Origin: Pteria penguin
Taxonomy: Eukaryota; Mollusca; Bivalvia; Pterioida; Pteriidae
DNA: 64,000 nt
Direction: 5' to 3'
Assembly (NCBI GenBank): GCA_035048485.1
Contig: CM068587.1
Location: 54,159,501-54,223,500, forward strand
The translations under genes were made by a program, and so were the position numbers. Position 1 is the stretch's first letter. Every line of letters begins with the position of its first letter. The notes beneath the pieces are model-generated. The model was given only the letters and a program-made list of their open reading frames with translations, had not been told where the DNA came from and did not search any database. This document shows positions 11,161 through 22,519 of this stretch, piece by piece.

Positions 11161-11430
11161 TGTCTCCGTAGTTAACGTTCAGGATCGAGAGGTCCACGGT
11201 TAGAATCTTGCCGTAGTCTCGTCGATTTGCTGTCCTTATATAAGATGAGACATTTAAATCCTAGATCCCATGCGACTGTAGACATCGGTATGTCTCACGA
11301 AGTATACCTTTCACTGCTCGCGGTGGCTCCGTTGCAAAGGTCAAAGTTTATGAAACAGCGCACCAAACAGGTGGCGCCACCATACAAGTGATACAATCTT
11401 GGTGAGGTGTTAAGTGATAAGCATTCAATC
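11161..11430 (+). mobile_element. diverged full-length SINE
   Basis: Landmarks in order: TCCGTAGTTAACGTTCAGG head region, a GGTTAGAATC B-box remnant, GATGAGACATTTAAATCC, TTTCACTGCTCGCGGTGG, CCGTTGCAAAGGTCAAAG and GGTGAGGTGTTAAGTG. Heavily mutated, hence old. Confidence 0.65.
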
Positions 11431-11801
11431 GTTTCCTTATAATCACTTTCGATTAAACCAAATACCTTAAAGAAATTAATTTTCAATAGCGGTTGGCTTA
11501 ACGCTACCATCTGTTTTCTCGTCTAATTATTTGTAGTATTGACAAGAAATCATACATAATGAAATATATTACCATGAAAACAAAATCAATCGTGTTTTTA
11601 TATTATATGAAATATAATTGAAGTCACATATTTTAATATCAATATAGTTAACAGGTGTTGTGATATTATCCTGAAAATTTTCAAAATATGATATAGTGGC
11701 GCTTTTCGACGTTTTGACGTGGAAATTTCTAGGTATACATGCACAGTTTTTGTAGTATCATAGGATCCGCTACGTCACTGCTTAGATTGCCTATGCATGC
11801 G

Positions 11802-11890
11802 CGGATCCACGGAGGGGAGGGGGGGGGGGGGGGTTCAGGGTCTGGACACAAAAATGACTTTTTTTAACAAAATTTCTGGATATGCTCCTG
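11802..11890. mobile_element. short TIR element with internal G-run
   Basis: The left end is CATGCGCGGATCCACGG and the right end reads, on the minus strand, GGAGCATATCCAGAAATTTTG. Both resemble the ends of the complete element at 61749-61919. A run of about 14 G lies just inside the left end. Confidence 0.45.
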
Positions 11891-12144
11891 ATATCTTGCA
11901 CACATTTTTTTCCTATGATACACGTGCATAAAGTCTGTAATGAACCATGGCACCGATGCAGCTTGATGTGTGTGACAGTGTGACTATGTGTTTAGCGAGC
12001 GGGCTACTGTGTGTGTGTGGTGTTTGTTTTTGTTTTCTTTAAGGTCTGGTGTCCGTACCACTACAACAACCTTAATAATCGGGTCCTTTCTTAATAGACC
12101 AGCCCAACCCCTCACAGCCGGAACAACCTCTTCGCACGAAATAA

Positions 12145-12350
12145 AAGGCGGCATAGTTCAGACAGTAATACTGTTGTGTCTTTGGTTTTGGTCTGAGAAG
12201 TCAAGAGTTCAGATCCTAACAGCGTCTCGTCGGGGTACTGATATTCAAACAATAAAATCCCATGTGTCTTGTCATGGTAGACGACAGCACGTAAAAGACC
12301 CATCACTGCTTCGGATCGGCCTGTTGTATGCGTCTACATTTAAGTAGAAA
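12145..12350 (+). mobile_element. SINE 5' two-thirds, running into the 33-bp array
   Basis: tRNA-like head (TAGTTCAGACAGTAA; B-box GAGTTCAGATCC), then the core: CCCATGTGTCTTGTCATGG, CACGTAAAAGACCCATCACT and GCTTCGGATCGGCCTGTTG. The next bases, GTCTACATTT, correspond to GTCTAAATTT in intact copies. At that point the sequence passes into the 33-bp repeats. Confidence 0.8.
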
Positions 12351-13702
12351 ACATCCAGCAAGTGTCTTCATCATATGTAGAATGCATCCAACAAGTGTCT
12401 TCATCATGTGTAGAATGCATCCAGCAAGTGTCTTCATCATGTGTAGAATGCATCCAGCAAGTGTCTTCATCATATGTAGAATGCATCCAGCAAGTGTCTT
12501 CATCATGTGTAGAATGCATCCAGCAAGTGTCTTCATCATATGTAGAATGCATCCAGTAGGTGTCTTCATCATATGTAGAATGCATCCAGCAAGTGTCTTC
12601 ATCATATGTAGAATGCATCCAGTAGGTGTCTTCATCATATGTAGAATGCATTCAGCAAGTGTCTTCATCATATGTAGAATGCATCCAGTAGGTGTCTTCA
12701 TCATATGTAGAATGCATTCAGCAAGTGTCCTCATCATATGTACAATGCATCCTGTAGGTGTCTTCATCATATGAAGAATGCATCCAGCAAAGTGTCTTCA
12801 TCATATGTAGAATGCATCCAGCAAGTGTTTTCATCATATGTAGAATGCATCCTGTAGGTGTCTTCATCATATGTAGAATGCATCAAGCAAGTGTCTTCAT
12901 CATCTGTAGAATGCATCCTGTAGGTGTCCTCATCATATGTAGAATGCATCCAGCAGGTGTCTTATTCATATGTAGAATGCATCCTGTAGGTGTCTTCATC
13001 ATATGTAGAATGCATCCAGCAAGTTTCCTCATCATATGTAGAATGCATCCAGCAAGTGTCTTCATCATCTGTAGAATGCATCCTGTAGGTGTCCTCATCA
13101 TATGTAGAATGCATCCAGTAGGTGTCTTATTCATATGTAGAATGCATCCTGTAGGTGTCTTCATCATATGTAGAATGCATCCAGCAAGTTTCCTCATCAT
13201 ATGTAGAATGCATCCAGCGAGTGTCTTCATCATATGTAGAATGCATTCAGCAGGTGTCTTCATCATATGTAGAATGCATCCAGCAAGTGTCTTCATCATA
13301 TGTAGAATGCATCCTGTAGGTGTCTTCATCATATGTAGAATGCATCCAGCAAGTGTCTTCACCATATGTAGAATGCATCCAGCAAGTGTCTTCATCATCT
13401 GTAGAATACATCCTGTAGGTGTCCTCATCATATGTAGAATGCATCCAGCAGGTGTCTTATTCATATGTAGAATGCATCCTGTAGGTGTCTTCATCATATG
13501 TAGAATGCATCCAGCAAGTTTCCTCATCATATGTAGAATGCATCCAGCGAGTGTCTTCATCATATGTAGAATGCATCAAGCAGGTGTTTCATTATATGTA
13601 GAATGCATCCAGCAAGTTTCCTCATCATATATCATGTAGAATGCATCAAGCAGGTGTCTTTTTCATCTGTAGAATGCATTCAGCGAGTGTCTTCATTATA
13701 TG
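12351..13702. repeat. 33-bp minisatellite, about 41 copies, SINE-derived
   Basis: The unit is close to TGCATCCAGCAAGTGTCTTC followed by ATCATATGTAGAA. It aligns, ungapped for about 27 bases with about 20 matches, to the SINE stretch TGCATCAGGCAGATGCCGTC plus ACCATAT, which is exactly what should follow the SINE part at 12145-12350. A five-unit (165-base) higher-order repeat, marked by TTATTCATATG and TTTCCTCATC variants, starts near 12895, 13060 and 13390. Because 33 is a multiple of three, long frames stay open on both strands (11-residue repeats such as MHPASVFIICR); I do not treat these as genes. Confidence 0.95.
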
Positions 13703-14135
13703 AGAGAAACAAATGGATGATTTTTCCCTATAACATCCCCTTTCTCTCTGTTAATGTTCTGCAATATTTTCATCTAGAGGGAATCGTGGGGGGGGGGGGT
13801 TTCCGGTAACTCCCCCTCCCTGGAATTTACAAAATATACACCATAATTTATGAAAAAAGTTAAAAGATGCGCTCATTTAAAGGGGTTTGGGTCTAGTGCA
13901 AAAAGTTTGACCCCATGGAAAAAATCCCGAATCTGCGTACATGAATTTACTATTTATAAAATCTCAAGAATATTTTGTTTTGTTATCCGATATCAGAATC
14001 TGAATTAAAGGGTCATAAACAAGTGCATGGCATATATAAATACGACGATAAAATCAAATGCAGATACAAAACTTTACAAGTATTGGTATCCAGGCAGACA
14101 TGACGCAGGAGGTACCGTAAAATATGGTTCATTAT
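13703..14135. other. no gene; one G-run
   Basis: A run of about ten G near 13790 followed by TTTCCGGTAACTCCCCC. The first bases (TTATATGAGAGAAAC) may be the decayed remainder of the SINE that hosts the 33-bp array. Confidence 0.35.
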
Positions 14136-14250
14136 TATATTGTATTGTATTGTACTATATTGTATTGTATGGTATGATACAGTATTGTATTGCGTTGTAT
14201 TGTATTGTATTGTACTATATTGTATTGTATTGTACAGTATTGTATTGCGT
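14136..14250. repeat. (TATTG)n pentanucleotide microsatellite
   Basis: About 115 bases of TATTG units with scattered changes (TACTA, GCGTTG). Confidence 0.9.
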
Positions 14251-15671
14251 ATTTCCTTGTATAAGACATACCGTACAGAAAGTTATCTAAACTGAATCGT
14301 TCTGAATTTTCATTCGTTCAAAATATTAATCTCTTCACAATGTTAAAAGAAGTTAAACGGAAATTACTATTCATAGCATTGGTAAGTTTAACATTAATTT
14401 GTTATGAAATGCACACGTGAACATTTTTTGTCCATGTATACACATGTACGGACAGTTTTAGTATGTATTGAATTATCCTTGAATGGAAAACACACCGGGT
14501 ATACCATAAATTCTGTGGAGTAATTAACATAACATTATTTAATTAATTATTTATTAACAAACGAAGGAACCCAATCATCCAGTTCGTAGCTGAAAGGCAA
14601 TATACCAATTAATGGATATCACGGTGAACGTTCTAAAATTCATGAATCACCATGTAAAAAAAAATTGATGAAAAAAGGCTAATACAACATAATCAATAAA
14701 AACTCATGACATTGGTGAAAAAGATGAAATGGAAATATGAGCCCATTTATCAATTCATAAAAAATAAATCGAGTATATGTCAACAATACATTTGTTTTTC
14801 TGAGATGTCAAGATACATATTTTATGTGATTGATTTTGGAAAATGTTCGATTTAATTACCAAAATTGATCTCCCTCATATTTACAAGTTAATGTAGCGAT
14901 AACGATTTATTCTAAACATATTTTGCACTTTATCAAAATGAAATTTAAATTATTTCGATTAAACGTAACCTTTGCGTAAAAATGACGCATTTAAAGATGA
15001 AATCACTGTGATCAGAGGTTCGTGCAAGGCCGCTCAGTGCAAGATATTAAGATATAAAGGGTGTATAAAATGAAAGATTCAGAAGGATTAATAATATCAA
15101 ATAAAAGTGAGAAATAATGAACATAAATTAATATTTTCTTTAAACATAGATTAAGTTTATTAATGTTTTTCAAGTGCGATGTACACGAGAGCTTAGCGAT
15201 TTGAACTTGTAAATGAAACGTTGCTGGGTCCAGACATCCCCAGACCATATCGGATCTGCGTCTGAATGCTAGACCCCCTGTCACACGCTAATATCCCTAG
15301 ATACAGCATGCATTTATACCAACAGGGGAGAAGTTAACAGTTTTAAAGCCTACCCTTCGGTGAAAAGTTTTTGCAAGGAATGAAGTTCCAGTTTCAAAAA
15401 TAATTCAAAATAATTTTTTTTTTTTTTCCGCCAATAAGGAAAGGGGGTACAGTACCCGGTGATTAACCGATTTTCTCTTTTTCGTTCATCCGATCCAAAA
15501 ATGGTGATAAATATATATATATATATATGAAAGACTTTGCCATACTTTATTTTAGTCATACAGCAGAGTAAGAATTCCTTTTCGTCTTTCTTTTGCTTTC
15601 CTTAAAGGAGAAATAAAAAGTGAAATAAATGAATGAATTGATAAGTAAATTAAAAATTAAATAAACAAACA

Positions 15672-15710
<39 letters not shown>

Positions 15711-16840
15711 TAAATACAATATAGACTTGTCTTAGAGCCGGTAAATTTCAAGGATCATTCTAATACAACCTTTCCAATGAGTAATTCCCAGATTATTCGT
15801 TGATCGAAGTTATTTTTGATGTATTAAGATTATTTTAAGGGCAAGGTTTTACTTTTATTGACATTTTATGAAGAAATGATTGACAAAACGGTAAAAAAAG
15901 AGAAAATAAATCTTATTTTCACTACATTTAATAAAAGGCAAACTTCATTCTTGACATATTTTTCATTGTGTGGTTCCTTTACGCGGTCAACCGACGAAAT
16001 GCGGATCAAAGGATAAGTCCTGGTTTCCATCAAAAGGCAACAAAAGCCTTTATAGAAGGAACAATCAGGCATCAAATGCGCGGAATATGCACTCGGCTAA
16101 ACCAAAGCCGTTAATGGAGGCCTTCGGCGATACATAGACGAATAAAAGATTGGAAAGTTTATTTGTTGTACGATAAAGCCTTCAAAACTTACATAATGGA
16201 AGTTTTAATTTTGTTCATAAAGAGCAAAATTAACCATAACTACTTAATTTCTGTCTGAATAGGTCCGGGACACTTTCTCGATTAGATTAAAGATAATATT
16301 TCATAAACTTTTTATTTGCTGATTTGAGAGAAAAAAATTAGGTGACATTCAAAAGATATATCAAAATGTTTGTTGCCTTACTCATACCAATTACTCGGTT
16401 ATTTAATTTCATTATTTTTTATTCGATTTCAATCTTTTTGAATTTGTTATCCAAGACACATGTCAGCTTTACCTGTTATAAATTCTAACGAAGATATTTT
16501 GATTACAAAGAAAGACTTCTAAAAGAATTATTTTATGTTTTCGAATTTAATCGATTTGTGTTTGATACGATTTTCGAATGAATTTTACCATTTTCAAAGT
16601 GAACAATTTGGTGTCGATGTGAATCATCCTGTAATCACAAGAGAGCATTCCAAGGCTGTTAAGATTTTAGCTATTCTTAACTGTTAGGGAAGAAATCTAA
16701 TAAGATTTCGGTGGTAGGAGGTATTATATGCCAGAATTAAATGATATGCCTTAGCCGACATACAGTGTGGCGATCCATCAGAAGATGCTTCCTCTATTTT
16801 GTTCCAGGTTTCTGTAAATCTCATAGCACGCAGATAGCGA
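14251..16840. other. AT-rich, no gene recognised
   Basis: Contains a T-run near 15417, a short (AT)n near 15511 and a (CAAT)n tract at 15675-15705 without a recognisable SINE in front of it. No supported exon. Confidence 0.4.
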
Positions 16841-17182
16841 CATAATAATGAGTGGGATAGTTTGGTAGATTTACTAAAATCTCACCCTATCAGAATACAC
16901 TTAAGAGGAAATATTTCATATATTTACTTTTATTCTAATATTACTTTTCACACATCCACACCTTTTTTAACAGTAAATAATTATTTGTGTATACATGATA
17001 AGGATGGGAATCTGAGAGGATATAGTAATAGAAGGCCCAATCACGTCTTACATTTCTGGCTCAAGTTACCACATTCGCCTATTGTAATTAGCAACAGTGA
17101 TATTACAGTTAGAACTTTCTCTAATTTGTCTGCTTTAGACGAAAAAGACATAATTAAAGTTCTGTATATAGGTATCACGTAA
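16829..17182 (+). CDS. unidentified open reading frame
   Basis: An open frame of about 117 codons bounded by stops; there is no ATG near its start. The translation includes DSLVDLLKSHPIRIHLRGN and, later, SNRRPNHVLHFWLKLPHSP, which looks more protein-like than most frames here. No family recognised, no clear splice sites, and the region is not one of the tandem arrays. It could be an internal exon, a decayed mobile-element ORF or chance. Confidence 0.2.
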
Positions 17183-17364
17183 AAGCGACCGCATAGAATT
17201 CCTATAAAGACGGACTCTTTAACCATGTAAAAGAAATTGCCAACGGGCACTATGTATGGAACTTTAACCAAGTAGTCATCTGAACATCGAAAACAGTATT
17301 GATAGTACAAATAGAGACGGGACCAAACACCTATTTTTGTTGTTTCACTATTTCAGAACATAAA

Positions 17365-17830
17365 GATGAAGCCATTTTTACAATTTAATTTTATTGGCCG
17401 GATCACAATTTGGTCAATTGGTTGGCTATTCAGGTCTATTGGTTGGAGATGTCCGTCCGTCGGTCCGTCCGGATGTCTGTCTGTCAATACTTTGGTTAAG
17501 TTCCTGGTTGAAGCAAAATGGTCAGTTTCTGGTTGCAGCAAATTCTCTGCAACTAAAAGGCTTATAAACAAATACTTCACACATAGATTTCTTATGACTA
17601 GACCTTTCAAATTATGCAGTGACTTCTGACCTAGTGACATGAACCTTGGACTTTGACTTATTTTTTAAAAAGTATAATTTTGGCTATATCTTTTGAATCA
17701 ATAATGGAAAGGCTTGGATACTTCACACATAAGTTTTTTATGACCAGAGCGTTCAATTGCTATCATTACTTTGACCTATTGACCTTGATCTAATTTGATT
17801 CAGTTGCAATCCGGCCATACCGTCTTTAGC
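17365..17830. repeat. degenerate ~140-bp repeat pair
   Basis: Two related segments: AGGCTTATAAACAAATACTT, CACACATAGATTTCTTATGA (about 17559) and AGGCTTGGATACTTCACACA, TAAGTTTTTTATGACC (about 17709). They are followed by similar TGACCTAGTGACATGAACC and TGACCTATTGACCTTGA blocks. A (GTCC)n-like tract lies at 17452-17485. Confidence 0.5.
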
Positions 17831-17951
17831 AGTTTCTTAATTTTATTGTACGTGATCAAATCTTTTGTAGAATATCAGACATTCTGACTTATGATTTATT
17901 GACCAAAACGTCAGGCAAAATGTACCTTAGACCCCATCAATTCGCAAACAA

Positions 17952-18235
17952 TTGATTGATTGATTGATTGATTTTTGCTTTACGTCACACCACGAATATT
18001 TCACGTATATGGTGACGGCATCTGCCTGATGCGGGGCATACAAATTTTGACCTTTGCAACGGACCCACCCGAAGCAGTGAGGGATCTTTAACGTGCCATG
18101 CATACCACGACACGGGGCCTCGGTTTTTACTGTCTCATCCGAAAGACATGACACCGGCATGACCAGAGCGGGACTAGAACCCCGGCCTCCCGATCAGGAG
18201 TCCGACGCGATACCACTAGGCCACGCCGGCTTCAT
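17952..18235 (-). mobile_element. full-length tRNA-derived SINE with target duplication
   Basis: On the minus strand: tRNA-like head with A box TGGCCTAGTGG and B box GGTTCTAGTCC, core (TCGGATGAGACAGTAAAAAC, CCCTCACTGCTTCGGGTGGG, GCATCAGGCAGATGCC), then an ATCAATCAATCAATC tail. It is flanked by an 11-base direct repeat, TTCGCAAACAA (17941-17951 and 18236-18246), a target-site duplication. Nearly identical to the copy at 43014-43285, so both are young. Confidence 0.95.
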
Positions 18236-18249
18236 TTCGCAAACAAACA

Positions 18250-19035
18250 GTCGTGCTCAATTAGACAATAGATTAATAGAACTTCATCCAGACCATATCT
18301 ACCAACTAGCGGAATTCCGTTATTCATGACTGATCCAGTCTACAAAACAGTACATACATGTGTCAACTCGTACTAGTTTACAAATACATTTGGTAACAAA
18401 ACAGTATAATACAAAATAGGAAATGATGATGAAGGAATGAACTGAATCTCGAAAAGTAGAAAATACAAAATACTTTATCTTAAAATGACGTTTTCCTTAA
18501 AGAAATTAAGTTAAAGCGAATGTCCTAAATTTAGACATTGCAATGGGATTTCCTAACTGTAAATCACATGAATAGACATCTTATCAAAATAAAGTAAAAT
18601 ATGCACATCATTTAATATCTTGTTACAAGATTTCCAATAAATTCATACCAACACACATGAGTTCGTAAATGAATATTTACTATGTGTATTTCCAATTTTC
18701 GTAACCACCAGGAATTGTTTTTTCAATAACTTTTCAGTGGAATCTTGAAGCGTATTTTTGTACTCTATCTCTGCGTATTTGGAAGGAAGATACTATCAGG
18801 TCAACGCTCTCATTGAAAAGCCTGGCAGTAGACGGATATCACTGCAGAAAACAGTGACTCGTCTAAAAATCAGATAAACCTCCAAAGGTATGAAGTCTTC
18901 GACTGTATAATTGTCTGTTTTAACGGTGTGCTGTTGTGTTACACTTGCGAGTACTTTAATAATCATGTTTCTCTCATTTATCTGAATGCAGACTTATATC
19001 ATTTAAACATGGCGGATGTGATTAATCAGCTGGAG
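18250..19035. other. no feature seen
   Basis: AT-rich sequence without recognised repeats or exons. Confidence 0.4.
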
Positions 19036-19039
19036 ATGA

Positions 19040-19470
19040 TAATTCCTCTATGGTTAATGACCCCCATAAGGACCCATAGTCGTAACAGATCAGTAGGGGA
19101 TGAGTATTCCATCTTGACATCTGCTCCTACAGACTCGTAGCGGGTGTGGCCGGTCAGCAGGGGATCTCTACTCCTCTAAAGTATCTCCTCCACAGAAAGT
19201 AATACCAGTGACTCACAGCGGGTGTGACCGGTCAGCAGGGGATGCTTATTCCTCCATGGCACCTGGTCCCATGTAAAGATGATGGCTAAATCCAAACCAT
19301 AAGTCTAAAAATCAGAAACCAGAGGACATACAAAATCGGTGAAAATGAAAACCAAGTTGAAAATAACAAAATATGTCTACTTGAAGAGCATATGTGAACC
19401 CCTGTGATGGAGTGAGATCAGGTGCCCCGGGAGAGTGAGCATCTCCTGCTTGCTAGCAACACCCATCACA
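19040..19470. repeat. dispersed ~60-70-bp repeat, three direct and one inverted copy
   Basis: Three loose copies of GGTGTGACCGGTCAGCAGGG, GATGCTTATTCCTCCATGG, CACCTGGTCCC between 19040 and 19270, and one in opposite orientation at about 19405-19465 (GATCAGGTGCCCCGGGAGAG). The same family recurs at 56284-56450 and in part at 59565-59600. Confidence 0.6.
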
Positions 19471-21777
19471 TATACCCAGTAGAAAGAGTCAAATCGTGTA
19501 AATAACATATGTATTTATATATGGAGAAGTCAAAGTAGGTAACCTTCTAGTATAGAAGGTGTCAAATCTGTGTAAAATGATCGGAATCGGCCTCAGTCCA
19601 GAATATCATTTAAAAGTCTGGATAACGAGATATCATATGGAGTAATAAGAGTCTCGTAACGACCGTAGAACTTCCCATCTCTGATTCTTTATGGAATAAA
19701 TGGATAGTTAATTTTTCCAAAATGTGTTGTATATTATTCTACTTAGCTCCCTTTCATTCTCTAGAACCTTAGCATATTATATATTTCAATTGGTTCTGTA
19801 TTTAGTTGACCAGGTAATTTCCTCAGATTAATGTAATGCATGTATTGCAGATGTCACACTCTTTTATAGTAAGGTATTGTTTTATTGTTGCAATTGCAAA
19901 ACATAACTTAATCCATATTAAGTACTTAGAAATAAAATTGAGTTAATATGCTGGACTATTGTCGTCAGTGTACGTACTATTTACAACGAATTCAGCTAAG
20001 AATTAACCGAATATCAGCATGACTCTTCGGTGACATACAAAATATCAGAGCAAAAGCGATATATTAGTTATTATTGGTGTTTTAAATTAGGTTGTACTGA
20101 ACTGTTTGGATCATCATGTGTGTGTTTGAGAGAAAGAGAGAGAGGGAGAGTAAAGAAATATCGAATATATATAATGGAACATCTGTTCTAGATCTAATTC
20201 TGGTACTCTATAGAACATAAGATATGAATCTTAGCTTTACACCATGATCTTATTCCTTTATTTGTCAGAGTAGTCTTTTGACAATTTTAGACACTTGCAA
20301 TTTATCAAATGGATACCACGATGTCGATATGCAAATTTTGTAAAATCTATCCTAAAGTTACTACAAAAGAATGGATTTTACATAGCTTGTTTATGGACAT
20401 CCTTATTTTCAATCGAATAAAGTCAAGTAGAAAAAGTTTGGTGAGAATTTCAGATCTTTTTAATAAGTATACTAAATACTCTGGAAGAATTTACTTTTTT
20501 GAGTCAGTTCTTCAAATAGATATATTTTTGATTTCCACAATTTAAGCCTTAATTAAGCATCATTGAATAGACATTAGTTGTCGAAATGCTCACAAAATTT
20601 ATACACGTGTATATGATCTAATATTTATTATTGGTTACTTTTTGTTGAACTTTTGTATATAGCAATTACAAATATGTTAACCCATTAACATACTTTGTAT
20701 TGAGACACAGTCTAAGCATATCGTGACTGTGGGAAATGGATTAATATTTGTCCCGATCATTGAGACTTACAAAGTAGGACTTGGTTTTGCTCAATTGACT
20801 CTATGCTCGTTTAAGTAATTAGTGTGAATGATTGCTGCCAGGTGGCAAACTTTCGATTGACAATTCATTCGATGATTCGGGTTTATCAAGCGTGATTCGA
20901 TCGATTATCTCCGAAAGATTTAAATCAGATCATTATAGCCAGAACCTATTGCGCTTTACTAATGTGATGTATGTTAGGTGATGACATCGATGACGTCATG
21001 TCGTAACTTGGTATTGAACTTCTAATTTGTCCTACATTTATGTGTTAGTTATTATTAATGATGAAAACGTCTCATATTATGGGCGAATGTACCTCATCTA
21101 TAAAAGGGAAGGGGTGGTTTATATCTTTTGACATTAATTATTTTGTCAAAAAGGAGAATCGATCCAGCTTTTCAGAGTGATATGACCATTATCTATCAAA
21201 TGCTGTATAAGATGGATTGAGAGTGGAGTATACGTACTGTCGGTAGGGTTCAGGGCATCAGGAACCATTCCTCTGAGTTTGCGATAAGACTTTGCGAATG
21301 GATATGAAAACAAAAATGCTTATAATGTGAATCACCCATATGTTAACCTCATAAAATTCTTGTATTAATTGGTTGTTTTCTTCAAAACAACACGAGTAAA
21401 TTAGTTTACTGAAGATAAACAGTTCAGTTTCTGCCCTTTTTTGAAAATTGTTGTGGCGTTGTTAGAAAGAATTACAAAATATTAAAGCGACATGTAAAAC
21501 TCTAATAGATTCGTTCAATTGAACATTCGCAATCTCTTTCAAACTTCAATGCATATTCAAGTTAAAGATTAATTTCAAAACCAATTTAATGTCAAAGATA
21601 AATGATCCGTTCATGTAAAAAATAAGATTAATATGACATTTATAAACCAGTATCAAAGAGATCAAGGTGATTGAAAAAAACGAAAGTACGTTCACCGATA
21701 TACATGGTTGTTACAGGTATTTGGGATCAAAGTAAATTTAGTGACTGAATACACTAAGTTGTATATATTTTGTTGCC
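19471..21777. other. AT-rich, no gene recognised
   Basis: A short GA-rich stretch lies near 20130-20150; otherwise nothing recognised. The TGACATCGATGACGTCATG stretch near 20981-20999 contains a CRE-like TGACGTCA, without an attached gene. Confidence 0.35.
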
Positions 21778-21999
21778 TTAAATTCGCTCAATTTTCTGTA
21801 AAGTTCCTCTTCTTGTTGTTGACACAGAACCATCTCCGTGAAACATATCGTTTTTTGCCTGTAGATCACTGCGCGGTATTTTCCCCAAACATACGTCAAA
21901 TATAGATGGGGTATTTGATGGGGTAGATGATATTTTAAGTCGTAATTTGGGATATTTAATGTACATAGGCAGGTTGAGTGGATTGGCAAAGTCACGAGT
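21778..21999 (-). CDS. possible coding exon, unidentified
   Basis: A minus-strand frame open for about 73 codons ends at a TAA at 21778. It includes SSTPSNTPSIFDVCLGKIPR and GSVSTTRRGTLQKIERI. The polar, Ser/Thr-rich composition is unlike translated AT noise. A second minus-strand frame over the same bases is also open for 95 codons, so the coding frame is undecided. No convincing acceptor is visible. Confidence 0.2.
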   Translation of the reverse strand, partial: TRDFANPLNLPMYIKYPKLRLKISSTPSNTPSIFDVCLGKIPRSDLQAKNDMFHGDGSVSTTRRGTLQKIERI

Positions 22000-22111
22000 T
22001 CACGAATTTCTAAGTTGCACTTCACCTAGTAACGTTGTTCAAATGGAGTCATTTTATATAAATATACTAAAACGACGATTTGTATGATTTCATTCCTTAT
22101 ACATCCTTATT

Positions 22112-22221
<110 letters not shown>

Positions 22222-22334
22222 GGTATGTAAATATTCTTGTACAATCCTTATTTGAATAAATAAATGTGATTAAGTAAACTCTACAACAATAGATATTATA
22301 CTAGTATAAAATGCATAGATATTTGTGTGTGTAG

Positions 22335-22515
22335 AGATGCGAGTCGACATGACTCACCATCAGGTCTCGACAGTTCCTTGAGATGTCAGATGTCGCGAGC
22401 AAAACTAAGGAGGACGTGGACACCTAAAAGAACTTTCACTGCTTCGAGTGGGTCTGTTGCAAAGACCACATCAGGCATCCCCATTGGTCGTAAATATGAT
22501 GTTCCGTGGCAATGA
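22335..22515 (+). mobile_element. degenerate SINE
   Basis: Core landmarks TTTCACTGCTTCGAGTGGG, TCTGTTGCAAAG and CATCAGGCATCCCCATTGG in order. The upstream part (GGTCTCGACAGTTCC, CGTGGACACC) is a decayed head. Confidence 0.6.
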
Positions 22516-22519
22516 CACT

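Noticed and set aside
12303..13639. 293-, 226-, 155- and 148-codon frames with 11-residue repeats
   Set aside because: They follow from a 33-bp unit without stops; both strands are open over the same bases and the sequence derives from a SINE.
15012..15284. 90-codon minus-strand frame beginning MTGGLAFRRRSDMVWG
   Set aside because: The first third looks protein-like, but the rest is AT-rich noise and I could not relate it to any family.
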